Shown: piece after piece, positions 1-4,837 of the stretch
Layout: each line of letters opens with the position of its first letter
How positions within the stretch are numbered: the first letter of the stretch is position 1
DNA from: JAFAXD01 sp035472475
GTDB lineage: Bacteria; Pseudomonadota; Alphaproteobacteria; Rhizobiales; Xanthobacteraceae
Assembly: GCA_035472475.1 (NCBI GenBank)
Contig: DATIPA010000090.1
Location: 1 to 7,110 of the forward strand
Direction: 5' to 3'
DNA: 7,110 nt
The notes under the pieces: model-generated
The model's database searches: none
What the model was told of the DNA's origin: nothing
What the model saw: the letters and a program-made list of their open reading frames with translations, nothing else
Made by a program: the position numbers and the translations under genes

Positions 1-151
1 AGATGCGGGGTGCTTTCATAGCTGATTTGGGCATACCCGGTCGCGCGGAACCGAGGACCGGTCCATTCCCAACAACCGGACGGCGTCACGTTTCGGCGGG
101 CATAAAGTCGCTTGCGCGCGGACTCTAGCATTCGACCCGCCGGCCATTTCT
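1..151. other. Left flank, no feature recognised
   Basis: I see no convincing gene here. It lies downstream of the leftward BPSL0067-family gene, so it may hold the 3' end of that transcript. One inverted repeat is present, CCGGTC (37-42) and GACCGG (56-61) with a 13-base loop, but it has no following T run, so I do not call it a terminator. Confidence 0.4.
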
Positions 152-520
152 TCATGCTGTTTCAACGGTAAAGAAAGCGTCACCGTCATTAACCGCTCTG
201 CCCTGCCCGCCGCGGAAGCGGATCACCCGGTTGTGCACCGGCTGGCCGCGCCACTGGTCCCACACCGAGAGCCCGTGCGGCAATTCGCTGCTGAACACCG
301 CGGCATGGGACGAGCCGTCGGTGCGGTTCTGATAGCGCGGCGGGGTGCCGCCAAAGGTCGCGATCACGGTGCCGCGCGCGACCTCGCTGCCGCGCACCTG
401 GGGCCCGCGCCGCCACGCCGAGGTGTGCGGCATGTTGGCGTGGATCTGGACGAACCGCACGCAGTGCCCGTTGTCGACCACCCGGCCGTCGAACCGCGCG
501 GGATCGGCGAGCACAAACAC
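152..520 (-). CDS. BPSL0067-family protein (NlpC/P60- or amidase-like)
   Basis: The 122-aa product matches, from memory, the small BPSL0067 family common in proteobacterial genomes and prophages. Visible family traits are DNGHCVRFVQ near the N-terminus (Cys20), a P-TS-W segment (31-36), a GT-IATF strand (50-56), SHAAVF (His72), SVWDQWRGQPV, and a C-terminal IRFRGG plus NDGDAF-VE. The Cys20/His72 pair is what a papain-like NlpC/P60 or amidase fold would use, so a peptidoglycan-directed role such as lysis or an effector is inferred, not shown. No signal peptide is visible. I chose the GTG at 520 because it lies one base past the stop of the upstream nuclease gene and leaves the family N-terminus intact; GTG at 514 is possible. 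There is no clear Shine-Dalgarno site, so it probably depends on translational coupling. A longer frame extends to 811, but that part is antisense-frame shadow of the nuclease gene. Confidence 0.8.
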   Translation of the reverse strand: MFVLADPARFDGRVVDNGHCVRFVQIHANMPHTSAWRRGPQVRGSEVARGTVIATFGGTPPRYQNRTDGSSHAAVFSSELPHGLSVWDQWRGQPVHNRVIRFRGGQGRAVNDGDAFFTVETA

Positions 521-521
521 C

Positions 522-962
522 TTAGGAGGCCGCCGCCCAGCGCAGCGGGATGCCCCAGCGGGCGAGTTGGGCGAGCAATTCATCGACCGAGGTGCACAGC
601 GCGATGTCCTCGATGGCCCCGGTTTTGAGCAACCGCGGAAAGACGTCCTCCTGACCCTCAAAGACCCGGGGCCCGCCGCGCCGGGTGCGGCCGATGCGGG
701 TTTTTGACAACCGCCCGCCGAGGCGCTTGAGCTCGACGCAATAGACGCCGCCGTACAGCACCCAGATGTCGGGCAACCCGCGCTTGAGCCCGATCCGGGC
801 GTGCCGGGCAAATTGCTGCGGGCTGAGCTGGCTGGCCCCGGCCGGGTAGGTGAACCACAGCGCCGGCGGCAACAGCAGCTTGTCGAGCGCCTCGGCGCAG
901 GCCTGGTGGATGTCGTGCTCGAGCGGCTCGGGGGCGGTCAAGCGGAAGGCTCGGCTAGGCAC
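522..962 (-). CDS. Stand-alone VRR-NUC domain nuclease
   Basis: The 146-aa protein is a single VRR-NUC domain (PD-(D/E)XK superfamily). Visible core: Glu15 in the first helix (LEHDIHQ), KRGLPDIWV with Asp65, then YCVELKR with Glu77 and Lys79, followed by the family ending TSVDELLAQLARWGIPLR (about 124-141). Stand-alone phage-type VRR-NUC proteins are structure-specific nucleases, and some cleave Holliday junctions; here that is inferred from family membership. The length is normal for a solo domain. The start is GTG at 962 (Val-Pro-Ser-Arg); TTG at 941 is an alternative that still keeps Glu15. Neither has a good ribosome site. It lies 99 bp downstream of the Cro-like gene and has its own promoter-like sequence with an operator-like motif around 1000-1029, so it may be co-repressed with the early genes. 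The BPSL0067-family gene follows directly. Confidence 0.88.
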   Translation of the reverse strand: MPSRAFRLTAPEPLEHDIHQACAEALDKLLLPPALWFTYPAGASQLSPQQFARHARIGLKRGLPDIWVLYGGVYCVELKRLGGRLSKTRIGRTRRGGPRVFEGQEDVFPRLLKTGAIEDIALCTSVDELLAQLARWGIPLRWAAAS

Positions 963-999
963 AGGGCGGGCTCAAAACCGACGCGAAAACGATGCAAAA

Positions 1000-1029
1000 A
1001 GGGTATTCGTAAATTTCCGAACGCGTCAA
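1000..1029 (-). promoter_or_regulatory. Promoter with operator-like site upstream of VRR-NUC gene
   Basis: On the minus strand, TTGACG (1029-1024) is followed after three bases by TCGGAAATTTACGAAT (1020-1005). This 16-mer matches 14 of 16 bases of the site upstream of the rightward early operon (2584-2599). The -10 is weak (TACCCT at 18 bp, or ATACCC at 17 bp). The site sits where a repressor would block RNA polymerase. The promoter call is moderate; the shared motif is seen directly. Confidence 0.55.
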
Positions 1030-1061
1030 GCCTAGCGCGGCTGATCGCTCCGGGGCGGCGA

Positions 1062-1343
1062 TCACCCCGGTTCGCGCCCCGCTGGCCGCGCGGCTGCGGT
1101 AAGCACGCGCTTGCCGTGTCGCGGCCGCTTGATGCTCTTGGGCCACTCCGCCTCCTCGGGCCAGTTCCGGGCGAACCACCAGCTGGCGCGTTCGGCGGTC
1201 TCGGCGGTGCAGCCAAAGCCGTTGGCCAGCCGCATAAACAGCCGGTCGTTGTTGGCCGCCCGGGTGCCCAGCCGCGACCGGGTGATGCCGGTCGCATCGA
1301 TATAAGCCTGGGCCAGCTGCTTCAATTCATCGACCGTATACAT
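1062..1343 (-). CDS. Small Cro-like regulator, conserved alphaproteobacterial phage type
   Basis: The 93-aa protein has the pattern YTVDELKQLAQAYIDATG, then SRLGTRAANNDRLFMRL, then GFGCTAETAERASWWFARNWP and a basic, disordered-looking tail. LG-RA-NNDRLF-RL followed by T-ET-E resembles a short helix-turn-helix of the Cro/CI type (about residues 6-55), and I recall close relatives as small unnamed proteins in Bradyrhizobium-like genomes and prophages. DNA binding is inferred. It is transcribed away from the 149-aa repressor gene and shares a control region with it (1344-1501), the classic layout of a lysogeny switch. The start is ATG at 1343. No Shine-Dalgarno sequence precedes it, and the predicted transcription start falls on or next to that ATG, so the mRNA may be leaderless. 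The tail past about residue 75 overlaps nothing and ends at a TGA at 1064-1062. Confidence 0.75.
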   Translation of the reverse strand: MYTVDELKQLAQAYIDATGITRSRLGTRAANNDRLFMRLANGFGCTAETAERASWWFARNWPEEAEWPKSIKRPRHGKRVLTAAARPAGREPG

Positions 1344-1349
1344 CCGCTA

Positions 1350-1378
1350 ACATTAATCGTATTTTTTCGAACGGGCAA
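1350..1378 (-). promoter_or_regulatory. Promoter of the Cro-like gene with operator-like site
   Basis: On the minus strand, TTGCCC (1378-1373), a 17-bp spacer and TAATGT (1355-1350) make a plausible sigma-70-type promoter. The spacer carries TCGAAAAAATACGATT (1370-1355), which matches 12 of 16 bases of the site at 2584-2599. The transcript would start about 6-7 bases on, at the ATG at 1343. Confidence 0.6.
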
Positions 1379-1414
1379 GCAAATGTCGCTAGGTGATGTC
1401 GTTTCATGATTTGC

Positions 1415-1445
1415 TTTACATTGATCGAAAAATTTCGGATATAGA
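1415..1445 (+). promoter_or_regulatory. Promoter of the HTH repressor gene with palindromic operator
   Basis: TTTACA (1415-1420) and TATAGA (1440-1445) are 19 bp apart (18 bp if ATATAG is the -10). Between them lies TCGAAAAATTTCGGAT (1425-1440), whose core CGAAAAATTTCG (1426-1437) has perfect 5-bp arms around AA. The motif placement matches the other three promoters, suggesting that the repressor controls its own gene. Confidence 0.6.
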
Positions 1446-1501
1446 CGACGGGAATAGCTCGCAAAATGCTGGACGACGACACGTAAGTGGGATGACGAGA
1501 T

Positions 1502-1951
1502 TTGGCGTGGTCGGATGAATTGTTCAGAATACGGGTCGCAAAACGCTGCAAGCAGCTCGGTCGCAGCCAGCGCGCCGTGCTCAAAGACGCCAAGTTGGCG
1601 CATGATTTTCTGCACGTCGTGCCGGCGCACAGCCGCCGCGTCGATACGCTGGAAAAGATCGCCAAGGCGCTCGATTGGAGTTTGCCTGAGGTTATGGGTC
1701 TCGAATTGATTGGCCAGGCCGATGTCGAATTGATGATCAAGACCGTGTATGTCGCGCGTAAAGTGGTGTCCTATCTGTTTGAGCCGAACGCCGAACTCGA
1801 GGCACAAATCCTAACCTCGATCTATAATATCCTGCTCGATCGGCAGCACGCCGGGCAGCCGATCGACCAGCCGATACTCGATCTGATCGCCGAAATGATG
1901 ACGAAGCGGGAGGCGACCGCGGCAGCGCGAGCAACCCGACCGTCATCGTAA
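1502..1951 (+). CDS. HTH (XRE-like) phage repressor
   Basis: The 149-aa protein begins AWSDELFRIRVAKRCKQLG, then SQRAVLKDAKLAHDFL, then RRVDTLEKIAKALDWSLPEVMGL. This is the five-helix layout of a lambda-repressor-like HTH (about residues 5-65): LG-SQRAVLK for helix 2, a divergent recognition helix with HDFLHVVPA, and DTLEKIAKALD-S for helix 4. The rest is a helical tail (about 75-140) with no LexA/S24 protease residues, so SOS self-cleavage is not expected. The start is TTG at 1502, because an in-frame TGA at 1493-1495 excludes anything further upstream and the N-terminus fits the fold. The upstream GGGATGACGAGA gives only a weak ribosome site, and the rare start could keep levels low. Its 3' end overlaps the opposing membrane-protein gene by 215 bp. 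It likely acts as the lysogeny repressor on the four operator-like sites nearby; this is inferred. Confidence 0.78.
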   Translation: MAWSDELFRIRVAKRCKQLGRSQRAVLKDAKLAHDFLHVVPAHSRRVDTLEKIAKALDWSLPEVMGLELIGQADVELMIKTVYVARKVVSYLFEPNAELEAQILTSIYNILLDRQHAGQPIDQPILDLIAEMMTKREATAAARATRPSS

Positions 1952-2399
1952 ACGCCGCGCATATGACGAGTTGCCAGGCGAGCCATTCGAGCACGACGGG
2001 GTCGAGCCAAACCTCCCACGCCGCATAGACGATCACCGAGAGTTGGGCCAACGCTGCCCCGGCAGTGGCCACGATCGCCGCCCATTGGTATCGGCCGAGC
2101 CAGCGAACCAGCGCACTCGCGGACAGCGCCGACAGAGCGACCCCGGCTAATAATGGCAGCGCGGTGATCGACAGATTTGCCGGATGCGCGCGGCGCGCCG
2201 CCCAGTACAGCGACACGGCGATCCACAAAAACCCGACACATAAGGGCAGCGCGCCGCCCACCCATCGAACGTCTGTCCATTTGCGGCGCCGCTTACGGCG
2301 CCGCTGCGTCTCCGCGACGAGAAGTTGGTCGGCGGCCGGGAACATCCATTTGTCAATTTGAGCCCGCAACTCGGTCCGCGATTCGCGCTCGCCCTCCAT
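1737..2399 (-). CDS. Four-helix membrane protein of unknown function
   Basis: The 220-aa protein starts with a charged cytoplasmic segment holding a basic stretch RRRKRRRK (33-40), followed by four hydrophobic segments at about 47-67, 76-98, 106-128 and 138-160. The basic cluster before helix 1 favours an N-in topology. I do not recognise a family; a superinfection-exclusion or lysogenic-conversion role would suit a membrane protein next to a repressor, but that is only inference. I chose ATG at 2399 because AGGAGG (2410-2405) lies a few bases before it; a TTG at 2456 would add 19 residues but lacks such a site. Residues from about 150 onward are antisense to the repressor gene. Beyond 160 the tail is Arg/Ser/Ala-rich and looks like read-through rather than a folded domain. 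The gene product may effectively end with helix 4. Confidence 0.68.
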   Translation of the reverse strand: MEGERESRTELRAQIDKWMFPAADQLLVAETQRRRKRRRKWTDVRWVGGALPLCVGFLWIAVSLYWAARRAHPANLSITALPLLAGVALSALSASALVRWLGRYQWAAIVATAGAALAQLSVIVYAAWEVWLDPVVLEWLAWQLVICAAFTMTVGLLALPRSPPASSSFRRSDRVSAGRSAARRAADRAGYYRSRLGFVPRVRRSAQTDRTPLYARHTRS

Positions 2400-2403
2400 G
2401 TCT

Positions 2404-2410
2404 CCCTCCT
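2404..2410 (-). promoter_or_regulatory. Strong Shine-Dalgarno site setting the membrane-protein start
   Basis: Read on the minus strand this is AGGAGGG, ending five bases before the ATG at 2399-2397. It favours that start over the upstream in-frame TTG at 2456. Confidence 0.75.
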
Positions 2411-2558
2411 GTGCCGATTCGGGTTCGGGTGATTTTCTTGGTTTGGCGTCCCCCAAAATTATTATTCTATGTTAACCACATGCCCGATGGTCGGCGAAAG
2501 GGGGCTCGTCATAAATTCGTCAAACCGGCGGTTTTAAGCCGATCGAGGTGACGATCTT

Positions 2559-2605
2559 GTTCGTAAGAACGACGGTTGACATGTCGAAAATTTACGAACA
2601 GAGTT
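2559..2605 (+). promoter_or_regulatory. Early rightward promoter with operator-like sites
   Basis: TTGACA (2576-2581) is a perfect -35 hexamer. TCGAAAATTTACGAAC (2584-2599) follows after two bases and is nearly identical to the site upstream of the VRR-NUC gene. A -10 is poor at the expected place (CAGAGT at 17 bp), so activation or a relaxed alphaproteobacterial promoter is possible. A second partial site, the inverted repeat GTTC-GTAA-GAAC (2559-2570), lies just upstream; its minus-strand reading contains the same TTACGAAC half. This would make a repressible promoter for the small membrane peptides and the recE-to-recT operon. Confidence 0.55.
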
Positions 2606-2633
2606 GCCCGATAATCGGAGGCGGGAGCGACCA

Positions 2634-2768
2634 ATGACCGCCAAGCTGGCCAGAAGTGATCAACAAACCCGGCGGTTGCGATTGGTGCTGGTGCTGGCAA
2701 GCTCGCTCGGGTTGTGGGGTGTGATGTGGGTGGTCGGCGCGGCGCTCTACCATATGATCAGCGGGTAG
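2634..2768 (+). CDS. Small membrane peptide 1 (44 aa)
   Basis: A 44-codon reading frame begins with ATG after GGAGGCGGGAGCGACCA, which offers a GGGAG ribosome site at good spacing. The product has a basic N-terminal end (TAKLARSDQQTRRLR) followed by one hydrophobic helix (about 17-42: LVLVLASS, GLWGVMWVVGAALY). It is the first gene after the early promoter, and its stop is two bases before the next start, so the two are likely coupled. I do not recognise a family. A short membrane regulator or inhibitor is possible, but no function can be read from sequence alone. Frame integrity, the ribosome site and position in the operon are the only support. Confidence 0.55.
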   Translation: MTAKLARSDQQTRRLRLVLVLASSLGLWGVMWVVGAALYHMISG

Positions 2769-2770
2769 CG

Positions 2771-2887
2771 ATGCGGCTGCGCACCCGCCGGCGGCTCTAC
2801 CGGATGTGGATCTGGTGGCCCGAAACCTGCCTCCTCGCCGCCCTCGGGGTGATCGGCATGTCATTGCTCGTGTTGTCATGGTGGTAG
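2771..2887 (+). CDS. Small membrane peptide 2 (38 aa)
   Basis: This ATG frame starts two bases after the previous stop (TAG-CG-ATG). The product is an Arg-rich N-terminal end (MRLRTRRRLYR) followed by WIWWPE and a hydrophobic stretch (about 19-38, TCLLAALGVIGMSLLVL) ending in WW. It is predicted to be a single-span membrane peptide with its N-terminus inside. No separate ribosome site is clear, so coupling to the upstream frame is likely. Function unknown. Confidence 0.5.
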   Translation: MRLRTRRRLYRMWIWWPETCLLAALGVIGMSLLVLSWW

Positions 2888-3024
2888 GAAAGCCAAGTCA
2901 CACCACCCGGCCCGCCAGGTATCATTTACGCTGCTACCTCGCCGCGGTGGCCGACGGTGCGTTTGTTGCCGGGTTTGTTATCGCCGGCGCCCTGGCCATC
3001 TTTTTTTCCCTGGCGCCGGGGTGA
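2878..3024 (+). CDS. Small membrane peptide 3 (48 aa)
   Basis: This ATG frame overlaps the previous gene by 10 bp. It has a basic N-terminal part (KPSHTTRPARYHLRCY) and a hydrophobic segment (about 21-46: LAAV-DGAFVAGFVIAGALAIFFSLAP). It ends seven bases before the RecE-type gene. An upstream GTG at 2806 in the same frame would give 72 aa, but that extra part overlaps peptide 2 out of frame and looks artefactual. Like the two genes before it, it would be a single-span peptide with positive charge inside. Function unknown. Confidence 0.45.
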   Translation: MVVGKPSHTTRPARYHLRCYLAAVADGAFVAGFVIAGALAIFFSLAPG

Positions 3025-3031
3025 GAGAAGA

Positions 3032-4081
3032 ATGATCGAGCACCCGCTGGTGCACCGCTCCGGAGTCTTTTTCGGGTTGCCGGAGGCCGAGTACCACCAG
3101 GCCTTGGCGTTGTCGGCGAGCGGCGTCAAGCACCTGCGGATCTCGACCATGGATTTCTGGGCGCGCTGCCCGGCGCTCAACCCCGATTGGGTCGACGAGG
3201 AGACCGAAGCCAAGCTGATTGGGAAAGCTTACCATCGTAGAATTGTCGAGGGGGCGGAGGTCTTCGCCGCGCATTACGCCGCCAAGCTCGATCCCGACGC
3301 GTTTCCCGACGCGTTGCGCACGATCGAGGATCTGACGCAGGCGTTGGCCCGTCATCTGGTGCGCCCGAAGAGCACCTGGCGCAAACCCGATTATGTGGCG
3401 CGATTGCGCGAGCTCGAGCCCGCCGCCGAGATCTGGGACGAGATCGCCCGCGAGCACCTGACCGAAAATTCCGGCAAGACGCTGCTCGACGCGCGGCTGG
3501 TCGGACGCATCATGCAGGCCGCCCGGCTGATCGAGAGCCACCCGCAGCTCGGCCGCGCGTTTGCCGGCGGTATGCCCGAGGTCTCGGTGTTTTGGGAGGA
3601 TCGCGAGACCGGGATCCCAATGAAGGCGCGCTTCGACTATCTGCTGCCGCGCGCGGTGGTCGATCTGAAGTCATTCAGTAATGCGCTCGGGTTGCCGATC
3701 CGGCGGGCGGTGGCACGCGCCATCGCCAATTACCGCTACCACGTGCAGGCCGCCCTCTACCTCGAGGCGGCCGCGATCGCCCGCGAATTGATCGGCGAGG
3801 GGCGGGTGTCGGGCGAGGTCGACAAAGACTTCCTGGCCCAAGTGTGCGACGGCGCCGACAAGACCTTTCTATTTGTCTTCCAGCAGACCGGTGCGGCCCC
3901 GGTCGCGCGCGGCGTGGTGCTGGCTCCTGGCATCACCTTGGATCTCGCCGCGGCCGAGATCAATGACGCCAAATACGCCTTTGCCCGGGCCTGGGAGCGC
4001 TACGGTACGGAACCCTGGTACGACGAGGCCGAGATCGACACCTTCGACAGTGCCGATCTGCCGGCCTATTTCGCCGGATAA
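3032..4081 (+). CDS. RecE-type PD-(D/E)XK exonuclease
   Basis: The 349-aa protein carries the RecB/RecE nuclease core. YHQALALSASGVKHL (21-35) matches the N-terminal YH...lSaSglk signature of RecE/exonuclease VIII C-terminal-type phage proteins, and LIGKAYHRRIVEG (62-74) supplies the conserved His68. A Glu in the PEVSVFW strand (Glu183), Asp202 in KARFDYLL, the AVVDLKSF strand (Asp211, Lys213) and a QAALY QxxxY motif (239-243) complete the site. The family degrades duplex DNA 5' to 3', leaving 3' single strands for an annealing partner; here that would be the RecT-type protein starting at 6769. The start is ATG at 3032, preceded by GAGAGAAG; a frame reaching back to 2957 would lie over peptide 3. 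It is followed after 18 bp by the 245-aa gene. Cytoplasmic. Confidence 0.9.
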   Translation: MIEHPLVHRSGVFFGLPEAEYHQALALSASGVKHLRISTMDFWARCPALNPDWVDEETEAKLIGKAYHRRIVEGAEVFAAHYAAKLDPDAFPDALRTIEDLTQALARHLVRPKSTWRKPDYVARLRELEPAAEIWDEIAREHLTENSGKTLLDARLVGRIMQAARLIESHPQLGRAFAGGMPEVSVFWEDRETGIPMKARFDYLLPRAVVDLKSFSNALGLPIRRAVARAIANYRYHVQAALYLEAAAIARELIGEGRVSGEVDKDFLAQVCDGADKTFLFVFQQTGAAPVARGVVLAPGITLDLAAAEINDAKYAFARAWERYGTEPWYDEAEIDTFDSADLPAYFAG

Positions 4082-4099
4082 AAGGAAAGGAGATAGCCA

Positions 4100-4837
4100 A
4101 TGGCGCGGACGCGACCCCAAGTCACCGTAGTGCCGAGCTCCGCCGAGCTCGACAACAACGTCATACCCTTTGTTTTACCGGCTGCGATCGAGGCGCGCGC
4201 CCGATTGCGGCTTTCGGTGATGGGCAGCAGCCCGCTGTTGACGCACAACGTTATGGCGATGCTGGCGCCGGCCGCCAGTCGCGGCAAAAATATTCCTTCT
4301 CCCGAGGACGAAGCCGAGGCTGGCGTCTATCGCACCCAAGAGGGTCGCTTCGGGTTGCTGGGCGAGGCTTTTCGCCTGTCGGCGCTTGAGGCCTCGACGC
4401 TCTTTAAAGCCCCCAAAGGCCGCGGCTCGATCCAACCGTGGCTCGCTCATATCGAGGTCGAGGAAGAATTTGTCACGCTGATCGATCCTGCCACGGGTGA
4501 AGCGATCGAGAACTATGAGATCGATGTCCGCTCGGTCGTCATCCAGAGGTCGCGGATATTACGCGGGCGGCCAAAATTTCTGCATTGGGCAGTCAAGCGC
4601 ATAACCATTCTTTACGATGAGGCGCTGATCCCCAATCCGACGATCATTCCCGACATCATGGCCGATGCCGGCCAGCGCCGCGGGGTCGGCGATTTTCGCC
4701 CGGGCAAGAGCAAGGGCCGGTTTGGCCGCTTCGCGGTGATTGCCGTGGCTTATGGCGATGGCCCCTGGCAGCGCTACGAGCTCGGCGCCGCCGTCGCGCG
4801 GATCGAGGAGGTCGAGCCCGAATTGGAGACAAGCTGA
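4100..4837 (+). CDS. Conserved phage protein of unknown function in the RecE-RecT operon
   Basis: The 245-aa protein has a strong ribosome site (AAAGGAGATAGCCA before the ATG). I recall similar proteins beside phage recombination genes but no assigned function. Visible landmarks are LLTHN (46-50), IPSPEDEAEAGVYR (65-78), LLGEAFRLSALEAS (86-99), HIEVEEEFVTLID (117-129), YEIDVRSVVIQR (139-150), RPKFLHWAVKRITILYD (157-173) and a glycine-rich loop GVGDFRPGKSKGRFGRF (195-211). Alternating hydrophobic stretches suggest an alpha/beta fold, and the Gly/Arg/Lys loop with FGRF could contact nucleic acid. This, with its position directly after the exonuclease, suggests a DNA- or RNA-binding accessory, perhaps a recombination mediator; that is inference. 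It is not an evident RecT, Erf, Redbeta or OB-fold SSB. The stop codon lies at the very edge of the repeat array. Confidence 0.8.
   Translation: MARTRPQVTVVPSSAELDNNVIPFVLPAAIEARARLRLSVMGSSPLLTHNVMAMLAPAASRGKNIPSPEDEAEAGVYRTQEGRFGLLGEAFRLSALEASTLFKAPKGRGSIQPWLAHIEVEEEFVTLIDPATGEAIENYEIDVRSVVIQRSRILRGRPKFLHWAVKRITILYDEALIPNPTIIPDIMADAGQRRGVGDFRPGKSKGRFGRFAVIAVAYGDGPWQRYELGAAVARIEEVEPELETS

Noticed and set aside
37..61. Terminator hairpin downstream of the leftward operon
   Set aside because: The stem is only six pairs with a 13-base loop and no T run follows on the minus strand.
521..811. Minus-strand N-terminal extension of the BPSL0067-family frame
   Set aside because: It is the out-of-frame shadow of the VRR-NUC gene, with Ser/Gly/Cys-rich low-complexity translation.
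2281..2320. Repeated GGCGCCGCT in the membrane-protein gene as a regulatory repeat
   Set aside because: It encodes the RRRKRRRK basic stretch, so codon repetition explains it.
2522..2535. Terminator AAACC-GGC-GGTTTT
   Set aside because: The stem is five pairs and AT-rich, and it lies in a promoter region with no gene ending there.
2610..2615. GATAAT as -10 of the early promoter
   Set aside because: It matches the -10 consensus at five of six bases, but there is no -35 at 16-19 bp, and a transcript from it would start at or after the GGAGG ribosome site.
2978..3541. Minus-strand frame of 187 codons opposite the RecE-type gene
   Set aside because: It mirrors the GC-rich third positions of a well-supported nuclease gene and has no recognisable motif or ribosome site.
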